DNA from: an uncultured Roseateles sp.
GTDB lineage: Bacteria > Pseudomonadota > Gammaproteobacteria > Burkholderiales > Burkholderiaceae_C
Length of the DNA stretch: 64,000 nucleotides
NCBI RefSeq assembly: GCF_945956965.1
Contig: NZ_CAMFJS010000006.1
Span: 124,001-188,000 of the forward strand
Direction of reading: 5' to 3'
Each line of letters starts with the position of its first letter. Positions within the stretch are counted from its first letter, which is position 1. The position numbers and the translations under genes are program-made. The notes below the pieces were generated by a model. That model saw nothing but the letters and a program-made list of their open reading frames with translations. It made no database searches and was not told where the DNA came from. Below are positions 48,593 to 57,182 of the stretch, piece after piece.

Positions 48593-50023
48593 TCACCACT
48601 TGAAGTTCCATGCGTCGTGCATGTTTCTCAACTCGCCGACATGCAACGCATGAGCGAGTTCACGACGAGGCAAGTTAACCCGCCCTTTGATCGGTGTCGG
48701 CGACTTGTGACCCGCCATTTGCAGATAGAGCGGCTTCTCACCAGAGGGCGTGATGCAAAGCTCTTGGCCTTTGATCACCAATTCCGCAATGACCTCGCTG
48801 TCCGCATAGCTGGCAGCGCCTGGTGGGGCGTTGCGCAGCTGAACCGGTTGCTGCCCTACCACCTGGTGTCGTTCTGATTTGATCCAACGATCCTTGTTCA
48901 CACTGCCATCAGGCAGTTGATCCAAAGGGCAGAACACGAAGTGATGCAGGCGAATCGCCTGCTGTGATGAAGCAGTGCTTTCACAGAACGGGCACTCACC
49001 TGTGTCTGACCAGAGGATTGAACTCCCGCAACCGCCGGCGCTTGGCTCACAAACAGTCTGCAGGGCAAGAGCTGACTCAAAGGCTTCAGCCCACTCTGTC
49101 ATCAAAGGCCGCGCCTCAGGTGTCTGCGCGCCGCCTCGGAAGCAGCGGTCAAAAAGCTGGCTCAGCTCTGGTGTGCAGACCGTGGGCCGGCTGATTCCCA
49201 ACGCGGTGCTGTTGCGATCATCTCGCGGGTGATCTATCCAAGGCAGTTCTCCACGCAGAGCGGCTGACTCCAGCTCAGGATCTGCGTCTACCATGTCTCC
49301 ACTCTTGAACGGGTGGAGCAATGACAGCAACTGGAACGCCATCACGGCAAAGCTCCAGATGTCGGTGTAGGTGCTGATGCCAGCATCTTCACGAACCAAC
49401 TCCGGCGCGCCGTAGTCAGGCGTGTAGAGCTGCAGGGTGCTGTTGCGAACCGCGTAGGTCAGGTTGTCACAGTCGATCAACCAGACCTGGGCGTGCTCCA
49501 CCGACTCGGATACGAACACGTTCTTCGGTGATAGATCACCATGTGCCAGGCCCAGCCCATGGAGCTTGGCCAGCACGCGCGCCAGCCGTGCCAGCAAAGC
49601 CAACCGTCGCTTCAAGCCGCCGGACGATAAGTACCCCTCCAGCCTACGACCTTCAAGACCGGCCCTTTGAGCCTCAATCAGCAAGTCTTCCAGGGGCACC
49701 AAGCCGTCCATCAACTCCATCAAGTAGCCCACTCTGGGCTTCAAGATCAAGGCCTTGGGCATCGCAAAAGGCAGGTCAAAGTCTTCGATCGGCAGCCTTT
49801 TCACAGCAGCGATTTGTTCCGCCCAGACTTTGGCGCGCGGGTCTGCGCTCGGCCACTTGCACAGCTTGACGAGCCATCTCGGTTGACCCTTTATGGTGAC
49901 GACAGCCCCTTGACCGCCTTCGGCAATCTTCTTCTCAAGCACATGGATGCGCCCGAGTTCGTCCTGCACAGACTGCGCTTTCTGCCCAGCCCTGGTGCCC
50001 ACCAATTTCTCCGTGTCCGCCAT
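48593..50023 (-). CDS. Serine/threonine-type protein kinase of a TerY-P-like triad
   Basis: The ATG at 50023 gives 476 residues. The kinase domain covers about 28-290: glycine-rich IAEGGQGAVV (33-42), VAIK-equivalent Lys53 (WLVKLCK), catalytic loop HGDLSPKNVF (Asp163, Asn168), metal motif LIDCDN in place of DFG (Asp184/186), and APE-like GAPELV. The C-terminal part has a zinc-ribbon-like GCGSSILWSDTGECPFC and a final domain with no match. With the adjacent PP2C and vWA genes it forms the triad seen in tellurite-resistance-type (Ter) clusters. It likely phosphorylates neighbouring operon proteins. Gap to the phosphatase gene is 5 bases. Confidence 0.9.
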   Translation of the reverse strand: MADTEKLVGTRAGQKAQSVQDELGRIHVLEKKIAEGGQGAVVTIKGQPRWLVKLCKWPSADPRAKVWAEQIAAVKRLPIEDFDLPFAMPKALILKPRVGYLMELMDGLVPLEDLLIEAQRAGLEGRRLEGYLSSGGLKRRLALLARLARVLAKLHGLGLAHGDLSPKNVFVSESVEHAQVWLIDCDNLTYAVRNSTLQLYTPDYGAPELVREDAGISTYTDIWSFAVMAFQLLSLLHPFKSGDMVDADPELESAALRGELPWIDHPRDDRNSTALGISRPTVCTPELSQLFDRCFRGGAQTPEARPLMTEWAEAFESALALQTVCEPSAGGCGSSILWSDTGECPFCESTASSQQAIRLHHFVFCPLDQLPDGSVNKDRWIKSERHQVVGQQPVQLRNAPPGAASYADSEVIAELVIKGQELCITPSGEKPLYLQMAGHKSPTPIKGRVNLPRRELAHALHVGELRNMHDAWNFKW

Positions 50024-50028
50024 GACCG

Positions 50029-50727
50029 TTAACCTCTGAAAATCATTGACATCGTCTTGTCGTCTGTGTGACCCGGTGTTGCCCAATGGGTCATCTCATG
50101 CTTCAACCACGCGCGAGCGCCTCTGCGGTTGCGTGCAGCCACTTCCCGATTAACCGCTGTGGCAAACCCGCCGATCCGAGGGGCGTCAATGTCATCGGAC
50201 ACGCCATCGGTCATCAACAGCACAAAGTCTCCCGGGTGGAGTATTTGCACCGAGCCTGTCGTCCAAGCCGACCACGATCGATCCACGCCAAGCGCCCGTG
50301 TCTGGTTGCCAAACCCAGTGCGTTCTGGCGTGATGACCTGGACGACGCCCTGGCTCTTGCTCACGATCAGCCCGTCACCCATCTGCAGGTAGCGAACCTC
50401 TCCATGTGCATTGCAGGCGGCCACGAGCAGCGTGGTGGCGTAGGCCGCAGGCTCAGGTGAACCCACGCGCGACAACCAGCGTTGATAGATGGCGGTCACC
50501 ACGGCCCGGTCCGGCAACCCCCAAGCATTGGTTTCACGAAACACCGCTTGCGCGCTCTGCACAGCCAACCGTGAGCCGACTCCGCTGAGGGGTTTGCTGC
50601 CCAGGCCGTCAGCAATTGCGGCGATCCATCCACCCCGCCACCCCCGCACACTCAGTGCGTCTTGACTGGGCTGGCATGCCTGCAAGTGCCATGGGCCTGT
50701 GACCGATGCCCCAACTGCCCGCAGCAC
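50029..50727 (-). CDS. PP2C-family protein phosphatase
   Basis: This 232-residue phosphatase starts with GTG immediately after the vWA stop (TAAGTG). Metal ligands fit PP2C: Asp23 (SQDALSV), Asp40-Gly41 (AIADGLGSKP), Asp118 (LQMGDGLI), Asp174 (LMTDGVSDD) and Asp223 (TDDKTMSMI). It would reverse the kinase encoded next. Compact, soluble, without a membrane segment. Gene order vWA, PP2C, kinase with almost no spacing points to coupled translation and a shared complex. Confidence 0.93.
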   Translation of the reverse strand: MLRAVGASVTGPWHLQACQPSQDALSVRGWRGGWIAAIADGLGSKPLSGVGSRLAVQSAQAVFRETNAWGLPDRAVVTAIYQRWLSRVGSPEPAAYATTLLVAACNAHGEVRYLQMGDGLIVSKSQGVVQVITPERTGFGNQTRALGVDRSWSAWTTGSVQILHPGDFVLLMTDGVSDDIDAPRIGGFATAVNREVAARNRRGARAWLKHEMTHWATPGHTDDKTMSMIFRG

Positions 50728-51513
50728 TTACAGTGCATCCAGGTCAAGGTCATCAGAAAGATCGCTGCCAAAGTCCAAAGCCAAGGCCTGGTCTGGGCTG
50801 GTGCTGGTGGATCGCGCCACCACACTCATCGTCACGGCCTTGAAGAACTTCACGATATCGCGGGCTCCATCGGCATCGAATACCGGGGTTTCGCGATCAT
50901 TGACAAACTGGCCCAGCATGGCCCGGTCGGCGTCTGCCCCGATGGCCATCGCAAAGCGGCTTGCTTTTTGCCCGCGCTCGCTGCTTTTTAGCGAGGCCAG
51001 TGGTTCTTCCCAGTCGTCTGTGGGCGCGCCATCAGAGACCAAGACCAGCACAGGCCGATAAGAGCGTGCCGGGACTTTCTCTTTGTCTTCCAGAAGCAGG
51101 CGGGCCATCTCGAACGCGCTGCCCATGGGGGTGCGCCCTTGGGCGCGGAAGGCCTCCACGCCGGCAATTCGATCTGCCGCCACCAAGGGAAGATGCTCTT
51201 TGGCTACTTCGCCGCCAAATGTGATCAATCCGACCTGAATCTCTGCCCGCAGCTTGGACTCCGCCCCGAAGCTCAAGATCATGCTCTTGAGGGCGTTGTT
51301 CAGGATGTCGATCTTGCCGTCCTCGGACATGCTGCCACTCACATCGGCCAGCACGATGACCGGCAAGGGACGTGGCTGAGGCATGGCGAAAGCCTTCAGC
51401 TTCGTGGCCGGCGCCTCCTTGGTCGGCAGCAGTGCGTCATGCTCTTTGTTGCGAATGACAGTCGCTTGATGAAAGCGACTGGCGTTGTCTTCTTCGTAGC
51501 TGGCCCAACCCAT
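50728..51513 (-). CDS. TerY-like von Willebrand factor A domain protein
   Basis: The ATG at 51513 follows CAGGAGA, six bases upstream, and is preferred over a longer non-protein-like frame. The 261-residue protein is mainly one vWA domain with a complete MIDAS: ADVSGSMSEDG (Asp57, Ser59, Ser61), QGRTPMGSA (Thr128) and LVSDGAPTDDW (Asp161). It resembles TerY of Ter stress-response clusters, thought to be a metal-dependent scaffold for kinase and phosphatase partners. An acidic tail closes it (SDLSDDLDLDAL). It is probably a phosphorylation target or platform. The DUF2130 gene ends 115 bases upstream. Confidence 0.92.
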   Translation of the reverse strand: MGWASYEEDNASRFHQATVIRNKEHDALLPTKEAPATKLKAFAMPQPRPLPVIVLADVSGSMSEDGKIDILNNALKSMILSFGAESKLRAEIQVGLITFGGEVAKEHLPLVAADRIAGVEAFRAQGRTPMGSAFEMARLLLEDKEKVPARSYRPVLVLVSDGAPTDDWEEPLASLKSSERGQKASRFAMAIGADADRAMLGQFVNDRETPVFDADGARDIVKFFKAVTMSVVARSTSTSPDQALALDFGSDLSDDLDLDAL

Positions 51514-51628
51514 GGGGAGTCTCCTGTTTACTGGTGTCGATGTTGAGGGCGGTTCACGCCGGCAGCGGAATCCATACGCTTTCGGTGTCCGCAGCCCTTG
51601 CGTTTTCAGGCAGCGAGAGGCCGCACAA

Positions 51629-53038
51629 TCAGTCAATTCGGCTGGCGTCGGAGTTCTTGAGTTCCGCAAACTTCGCCGCCATGGTTGGGTTGCCCTTGGT
51701 CAGCTTCTTGATGGTCACGTCCTGCGCTTTGTCATTCGCCAAGCGGAGATTGCGATCAGCACCCAGCAGGGCGTCCTTGGTCTTTTGCAGGTGATCGATG
51801 GACTTGTCGATCTCGTCAATCGCAGTCTGGAAGCGCCGGGAAGCCAAGTCGTAGTTCTTGGCAAACGCGTCCTTGAAGCTGTCGAGCTGATTCTCGAAGT
51901 TCGTGATGTCGATGTTCTGGGCCTTCACCAGAGCGAGCTCGGTCTTGTACTTCAGCGAGTTCATGGCCGCATTGCGCAGCAGCGTGATGATGGGGATGAA
52001 GAACTGTGGACGCACCACGTACATCTTGGGGTAGCGATGGAATACGTCCACGATGCCGGTGTTGTACAGCTCGCTCTCGGGCTCCAGCAGTGACACCAGC
52101 ACCGCGTACTCGCAGCCTTTTTCGACGCGGTCCCGGTCTAGCTCCTTCAGGAAATCCTCGTTGCGCTTCTTGGTCGCCGTGGTGTCGCTCTCGTTCTTCA
52201 TCTCGAACATGATCGAGACGATCTCGGTGCCCCCCTCGTCCGTGTCGCGGAAGATGTAGTCGCCCTTGCTGCCACTGCTGGCGTCGTTGTCTTTCTCGAA
52301 GTAAGCGCGAGGGAAGGCAGTGGCGCGGATGCGATTGAACTCGGTCTCGCAGTGCTGCTCCAGGGTTTCGCCCACCATCTTGGTGGAAAGCCGAGCCTTC
52401 ATGTCGCGCAGTCGCTCAATGGCGTCGTCGCGGTCCTTGATCTGGACCTCGTAACGGTCCCTGAGAGATTGTTCGGCAAGCTGTTTTTCCAGGCGCGCAC
52501 GCTCCAGACTACTGCGCAGTTCATCGCGCTCCTTCTCCACCGCGCTGCGTGCCTCGGTGATGGCCAGCGTCTGCGTCAACTCAGCTGCATCCAAGCGGGC
52601 TTTGAGGGACTGGATCTGGGCGTCCTTCGCGGCAGCCGCTTTCTGAAGCTCGTGATCGAGCTTGTCTTCGGCCATCTGCTTCGCCGACTGGCTTTCCTGC
52701 CGAGCGCGCTCGAGCTCACCCGCCAAAGCGTCACGCTGCTTTTCCACAGCAGTCAATGCCTGCGTCACGGCCAGTTGCCGGGCCACTTCCTCGGCTTGAA
52801 GTTTGGACTTGAGCTCTTGGATTTCGGCTTCGCGAGCGGCCGTCTGCTTCTGCAGCTCGGCAGTCATCTGGGCGCGGGCCAACTGCACGGCAGATTGCTT
52901 GTCGCGTTCAGCCAGTTCCAGGCGCTCGTGCAACTGGTGTTCGAAGTCGCTGTCGCGCACCTGCTTGAGGATGTCGGCATATCCAGCTTCGTCGATCTTG
53001 AAGGCTTTGCCGCAATGCGGGCAGATGATGTCATTCAT
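51629..53038 (-). CDS. DUF2130 domain protein
   Basis: The ATG at 53038 has GGAG eight bases upstream. The 469-residue product opens with a zinc-binding segment ([13 protein letters not shown]), then a coiled coil of about 200 residues with repeated Ala/Glu/Gln heptads, then the DUF2130 region ([23 protein letters not shown] and [18 protein letters not shown]). The IMFEMKNE strand resembles a PD-(D/E)xK-type E-x-K core, consistent with the suggestion that DUF2130 is nuclease-related. It is widespread in Proteobacteria. It is the first gene of the leftward cluster, behind an AT-rich region with an inverted repeat. Confidence 0.88.
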   Translation of the reverse strand: MNDIICPHCGKAFKIDEAGYADILKQVRDSDFEHQLHERLELAERDKQSAVQLARAQMTAELQKQTAAREAEIQELKSKLQAEEVARQLAVTQALTAVEKQRDALAGELERARQESQSAKQMAEDKLDHELQKAAAAKDAQIQSLKARLDAAELTQTLAITEARSAVEKERDELRSSLERARLEKQLAEQSLRDRYEVQIKDRDDAIERLRDMKARLSTKMVGETLEQHCETEFNRIRATAFPRAYFEKDNDASSGSKGDYIFRDTDEGGTEIVSIMFEMKNESDTTATKKRNEDFLKELDRDRVEKGCEYAVLVSLLEPESELYNTGIVDVFHRYPKMYVVRPQFFIPIITLLRNAAMNSLKYKTELALVKAQNIDITNFENQLDSFKDAFAKNYDLASRRFQTAIDEIDKSIDHLQKTKDALLGADRNLRLANDKAQDVTIKKLTKGNPTMAAKFAELKNSDASRID

Positions 53039-53117
53039 GGCGTCCACTCCGAAGGTTGTCGATGCCTGACTCTTCGCGGGAGTCATGCCAGGGCGAGAGA
53101 TGGCAGGAAATTCATAT

Positions 53118-53152
53118 AAATCAACAACATAGGATCTCGGCCATGTTGATTT
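53118..53152. promoter_or_regulatory. Inverted repeat upstream of the DUF2130 gene
   Basis: Perfect 9-base arms AAATCAACA (53118-53126) and TGTTGATTT (53144-53152) are separated by 17 bases in a conspicuously AT-rich stretch, about 80 bases before the leftward ATG. This is the only evident control region for the DUF2130-triad-helicase cluster. Confidence 0.55.
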
Positions 53153-53168
53153 GAATAAGAAAAATTAT

Positions 53169-53642
53169 TTACTCGTAAGGTTGTTTGCAAACTTCATCTG
53201 CAAATGGCTGGCTAGGCCAGTGCGCGGTCAGTCGCCGCAGGTCAAGCGATGCGGATCGCTCCACGGCCAGTTGACCGTTGCCGCCCTGGAAGTTCGCTCG
53301 CAGGCTGCTGGGATGGTGAGCCCGCAACCAGGCAGTCACCTCGTCAAGGTGCTTCTGCGCAACCCCTTCGTCGAACCATACGGACCGAGGGTCGTCAGGC
53401 CGGTAGTGCATGAGGCTCTCGCCCGGAGCCGCCATCACCTTCGTTGTGGGCGAGTCCGACCACACCAGTCGCCCCAACAGCTGCAGTTGCCCCTTGCACC
53501 CGCGCGGCGTTTTTACTACCCAGATGTCATCCGGGGATCGCTGTCGCAGTTCCTCGAGCTTGTCATTGGCAGATCGGAAGTAGCCGATGCGGCCTTGGCG
53601 AATGTCGGACTCGTAGTCTTTCCAGTAGTACAGAACGTCCAT
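53169..53642 (-). CDS. Small protein of unknown function at the end of the type I RM operon
   Basis: This 157-residue protein begins MDVLYYWKDYESDIRQGRIGYF and has a mixed alpha/beta pattern (WVVKTPRGCKGQLQLLGRLVW), somewhat like PUA/EVE-type folds, though this is not certain. No catalytic motif is visible. It starts 8 bases after the DUF3644 stop, so it is the last gene of the operon beginning at hsdR or earlier. Function unknown. Confidence 0.7.
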   Translation of the reverse strand: MDVLYYWKDYESDIRQGRIGYFRSANDKLEELRQRSPDDIWVVKTPRGCKGQLQLLGRLVWSDSPTTKVMAAPGESLMHYRPDDPRSVWFDEGVAQKHLDEVTAWLRAHHPSSLRANFQGGNGQLAVERSASLDLRRLTAHWPSQPFADEVCKQPYE

Positions 53643-53650
53643 GTCAGCTT

Positions 53651-54634
53651 CTAGGAGTAGCGCGCTGCATCCGCGGCGCAGTGTGAATCGACAATCTCAA
53701 GCCAAGGCTGATACCAGTACCAAGTCTTGACTACGAGGGCGCCCAAACCTTTGGAAGGATGCTTTGCGTCCAGTTCCTTCCACAGCTGGGTATGGCTATG
53801 CATGGTGAAGCGCGGGTACCCGTTCTCCTGCATCTTCTCCACCACCTGCTTGGGCAGGTACTTGGCCTTCTCGGTTTCCTTGACCGCGGCGTAGTGCTTG
53901 TTGACGTCCTTGGCCAAGTCCGAGTCGGCCTTGATGAACTCAATCACCTTGTCCGCCTGCCCTTTGCGGTTCGCGGTCTTGGGCACGAACAGCACGCGGT
54001 ATGCGAACCGTGGGTCGTTGAACTCGGCTTCGGTCAGCTCAGAGTCGAAGGCATTGATGAACGCTCGGATGTTCGGTGGCAAGCCCTCGGCGTCATGCAG
54101 CGCTTCCCACTGATCGGTGTTGATCGCCGAGAACTGCAGGCTGAAGGACAAGTGCTTGTCGATGCCGTACTCGTCCCCGAATTGGCGCTTGATCAGGTCG
54201 TTGTAGTTCAAGCAGCAGGCCTGGAACCGAGCGCTCAGGTGCTCGTCAAGCCGACTGGTCATTTGGTGCTCAATCTCGTGGCGCAAGCCGATAAGGAAGC
54301 GCAAGTTGTTCGCTGCAGCCTTGTCGACCGGTGAGGCTTTGTCATTCAGGCAGCGCTCAAGTTCCCAGTACTTGTAGGCGCCCTTTGAGGTCTTGTCGAA
54401 ACGCTTCCGTGTACCGGCGACCTTGAAGTAGCGGTACTCGATCCCTTGCTTACGGAAATGCGCGTGGAGCAAGTAGGTCCACGAGATCACCATCATCACG
54501 ACGAAGATCTCGGACTTGAACGTAATGGCTGGATTGTTGAAGACCTGCACGGCCGCCAAGGCGGCTTCGCGGGACTTCTTCAACAACTCGTTTGAGACTG
54601 AGCCGACTGTTCTGATGCGTTGTTTTGGCTTCAT
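53651..54634 (-). CDS. DUF3644 protein with HEPN-type Rx4H motif
   Basis: The ATG at 54634 follows GGGAGAAGA. The 327-residue product fits DUF3644: an early AALAAVQVFNNPAITFKSEIF segment (split FNNPAITFKSEIF), VMMVISWTYLLHAHF, and LIGLRHEIEHQM. The last contains Arg118-His-Glu-Ile-Glu-His123, the Rx4H arrangement of HEPN proteins, and DUF3644 has been placed in the HEPN group. HEPN proteins are often RNase effectors or their regulators in defence. It follows the PLD-like gene by 20 bases. A second Rx4H-type protein lies in the next cluster at 43806-45248. Confidence 0.85.
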   Translation of the reverse strand: MKPKQRIRTVGSVSNELLKKSREAALAAVQVFNNPAITFKSEIFVVMMVISWTYLLHAHFRKQGIEYRYFKVAGTRKRFDKTSKGAYKYWELERCLNDKASPVDKAAANNLRFLIGLRHEIEHQMTSRLDEHLSARFQACCLNYNDLIKRQFGDEYGIDKHLSFSLQFSAINTDQWEALHDAEGLPPNIRAFINAFDSELTEAEFNDPRFAYRVLFVPKTANRKGQADKVIEFIKADSDLAKDVNKHYAAVKETEKAKYLPKQVVEKMQENGYPRFTMHSHTQLWKELDAKHPSKGLGALVVKTWYWYQPWLEIVDSHCAADAARYS

Positions 54635-54654
54635 TCTTCTCCCTGGTTCTTTTG

Positions 54655-55512
54655 CTATCCCCAGCAGGCGACTGGGTCGTCCCCGCTGTATTTCTCCCAC
54701 TGCACTGACCAGATGGCCGGCTCCAAGACGCCAACTTCGTCGGTCCGGTTGGCGCCGTCGTCGTGGTCATCCAGGCCGGTAGAAAAGAACAAACCTCCGC
54801 CTTCGGTGAGTACGTAGCGGTTGTGTAGGGCCGCTTGCGGGCGCAGGTACAGCCGCACTTCGACGCCATCGGGCCGAGCCAACTCAAGAGCGCGCTCAAT
54901 ACCGCGGAACAGATGATCCTGGCGCTTGCCGTCGCCGCAGAAGACGTCGACGCGAGCACCAGGTCTGACGCAGCGGAGAAAGGCGACCAAGGGTCTGCGA
55001 TGCCGGTTGTTGTTCGCGTCCAGGTGGGGATCGATCAACTTGATGTGTGATCCGGCGCGCAGCAGAGGCGCGCAGCAACGGGTCATCGCTTCAGCCGTGC
55101 GTTCGATGTGCCACTGCCGATTGGGCTGCAGGCAGGGATGGGCGGCGTCCAGCTCATGAGCCGGAACAACCGGGCCGTACGCGTCGCCGTCTGCGGCAAT
55201 GATGGCGTCGAACGGTTCACGTGCATGCTCAGCCTCGGCTGCGGCCAGCCAATTCTCAGCACACCCTTCCCCTGGACGGCCCTGGAAGTAGAAGAGATCG
55301 TCCTTCAGACCACGCAAGCGGACTTCGATCTTGGACAGCTCGGCGGTGCCTCGCAGCTTGGCTTGGGCCGCCTGGTAAACAAACTTCTTCCATTTGCTTG
55401 GGAAGGCGGCAATCAGCCGTCCTTCAGCAACGCCGAACTTCTCGGTGATGTAGCGAAACTGAAGGTCAGAAGCTGCCACCGCAGCGGGCTCGACAGCAAT
55501 CTCCTTAAACAT
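54655..55512 (-). CDS. PLD-like protein coupled to a DUF3696 ATPase
   Basis: The ATG shares bases with the upstream stop (TGATG at 55510-55514), so it is translationally coupled to the ATPase. The 285-residue protein has an unrecognised N-terminal half and a C-terminal region reminiscent of the phospholipase-D/nuclease fold: IKLIDPHLDANNNRHRRPL (a core strand) and HNRYVLTEGGGLFFSTGLDD, where His230-x-Arg232 replaces the usual HxK. Only one HxK-like half is present, as in Nuc-type dimeric enzymes. It may be the effector of the ATPase. Known ATPase-effector pairs (Septu, Gabija) use other nucleases, so this would be a different combination. Confidence 0.7.
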   Translation of the reverse strand: MFKEIAVEPAAVAASDLQFRYITEKFGVAEGRLIAAFPSKWKKFVYQAAQAKLRGTAELSKIEVRLRGLKDDLFYFQGRPGEGCAENWLAAAEAEHAREPFDAIIAADGDAYGPVVPAHELDAAHPCLQPNRQWHIERTAEAMTRCCAPLLRAGSHIKLIDPHLDANNNRHRRPLVAFLRCVRPGARVDVFCGDGKRQDHLFRGIERALELARPDGVEVRLYLRPQAALHNRYVLTEGGGLFFSTGLDDHDDGANRTDEVGVLEPAIWSVQWEKYSGDDPVACWG

Positions 55513-57140
55513 CAGAACAGCTCCGCGCCACGTTCATCGAAGAAGCCCTGCGGCCAGGGCTTGGCGAAGTCACCGTCCTTGGTCACCGGGATCTCGTCGA
55601 TGGTCACGGCACCGTTGCGCTTGCTGAGGCAGTAGACACCGATCAGAGCAGGTGACAGCGGCTGGTCTATCGCCTTGCTGGTTAGTTCCGCGGCTTCGCG
55701 GATGCGGCGCAGCAGACGCAGGATCAGGTGCTCGCTGTGCGTCTCGATCAGGAACGACAACCCCTGGTTCACCGCACCGTCAATGAACAGGTCGCCCAGC
55801 CCCACCTGCACGGCAGGGTGAATGTGCAACTCGGGCTGCTCGATGCATACCACGCTGGCCGAGCTGTCCTGGGCCGCCACGACAACCGGCAGCACCTGCG
55901 AGATGCCGACGCCCACGTCTTGCGGCTGCAAGGTCAGACCAGCGCCGTCCACCAGCTGCGCGCGCTTGCGGATGGGGCCGATGGGCTGTGGAACCGGGTG
56001 GTTCGGATCGAACTCCTGGAATGCCTTGCGGGTGACGGCGTAGCCCGTGCCCAGCTTGAGGGGCGATTCCATCCAGTCGCTTACTCGTTCCACTAGGTCT
56101 TGGCTGCCCGTGACCAATGTCTCCCACGCGGCCATGCCATCAGACCAGGCCGAGTCGCTCTTGGTGAGCGACACTTCGAAGCCACGCGGCGGAATGCGGC
56201 GCAGCGGCCCGATGTAGCGCATCTGGCGCAACTGATCACGCAGCAGCAACGCAGGGCCCACGGTCAGCCACGACAGGAACGCTGTGAACTCGCGGACAAG
56301 GTAGATGTTCTGTGCTCCCTGAACGCCAGGGGCTGGGACGAACAGCAATTGATCGAGCCTGGGCAGAGCCCCGCGGAACCCTGAAAGCCAGGCCCGCAAG
56401 CCTTGGCCGGGCCGCTGCAAGCCCGCCTCTTGCACCGCAGCCAGGACCTCTGGCAGCACGGACGTCTTCCTACTACCGTTGCTTGACGGTGTGCCGTTGG
56501 CGGACTGCCCAAGATCCTGCGGATCAACCAGGTCCAGCATCTCCGCCAGCATGGCATCCGCATCTGGGCGCTCGACCTCAAAGATCGGATTCTCTTGATT
56601 CAAGCGCATCTGGGCATCACGCCCGTCGTTGCTGGCAGTGATGCGCGTACACCACTGCCCATTCGCTATCACCTCATAACCTCGAACGACGGGCTGCTCA
56701 CGCTGTTCATTCCACCCAACGCGCAGACGTACTGCGACATGGGTGACGCGCTTCCGCACATCCTGCAGGGCGTTGTACATCTCCCAGACGCGGTCGTCCC
56801 GAACCTCCCATTCCTCAAACGCCTCTGGAACCAGTTCAGGAATGTCGCTCTCTCCAAGTTCGAGACCGACCTCGATTTCGATTTCCTTGCGTGGGTCTCG
56901 ACCGTGGACGAGGTTCAAGAAGCCGCCCAGGTCAATGGCCTCACCACCTTGCAGGGTGCGATCAGCGTTGACGTTGTGTCGCTCCAGGATTTCACGCACG
57001 TACTGCAGAGCCTGCAGCACACTGCTTTTGCCGGCACTGTTGGCACCGAACAGCAAGGTGATAGGGAGGAGTTCAACGCGAACCTCCTCAGAGAAGCCCT
57101 TGAAGTTCTTGAGCGATAGCGATTTGATCAGTGATGTCAT
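55512..57140 (-). CDS. AAA family ATPase with DUF3696 C-terminus
   Basis: This 542-residue ABC/SMC-like ATPase opens LKNFKGFSEEVRVELLPITLL; Walker A is FGANSAGKSSVLQ (32-39). A large insertion holds the coiled and regulatory region. Near the C-terminus come GVGISQVLPVVVAAQ (signature-like), Walker B VCIEQPELHIHP and the H-loop region LIETHSEHLILRL, ending in WPQGFFDERGAELF, the DUF3696 motif. Such ATPases are common in defence islands and act with an effector, here the co-translated PLD-like gene. It starts 42 bases after hsdS and continues the RM operon. Confidence 0.92.
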   Translation of the reverse strand: MTSLIKSLSLKNFKGFSEEVRVELLPITLLFGANSAGKSSVLQALQYVREILERHNVNADRTLQGGEAIDLGGFLNLVHGRDPRKEIEIEVGLELGESDIPELVPEAFEEWEVRDDRVWEMYNALQDVRKRVTHVAVRLRVGWNEQREQPVVRGYEVIANGQWCTRITASNDGRDAQMRLNQENPIFEVERPDADAMLAEMLDLVDPQDLGQSANGTPSSNGSRKTSVLPEVLAAVQEAGLQRPGQGLRAWLSGFRGALPRLDQLLFVPAPGVQGAQNIYLVREFTAFLSWLTVGPALLLRDQLRQMRYIGPLRRIPPRGFEVSLTKSDSAWSDGMAAWETLVTGSQDLVERVSDWMESPLKLGTGYAVTRKAFQEFDPNHPVPQPIGPIRKRAQLVDGAGLTLQPQDVGVGISQVLPVVVAAQDSSASVVCIEQPELHIHPAVQVGLGDLFIDGAVNQGLSFLIETHSEHLILRLLRRIREAAELTSKAIDQPLSPALIGVYCLSKRNGAVTIDEIPVTKDGDFAKPWPQGFFDERGAELF

Positions 57141-57182
57141 TGACAGAGGGCTTTCAGGTCAGCGGAGAGCAATCAAAAGGCT

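Noticed and set aside
54655-57140. Assignment of the DUF3696 ATPase pair as Gabija or Septu
   Set aside because: There is no UvrD-like helicase and no HNH nuclease beside it; the ATPase ends in DUF3696 rather than a TOPRIM domain.
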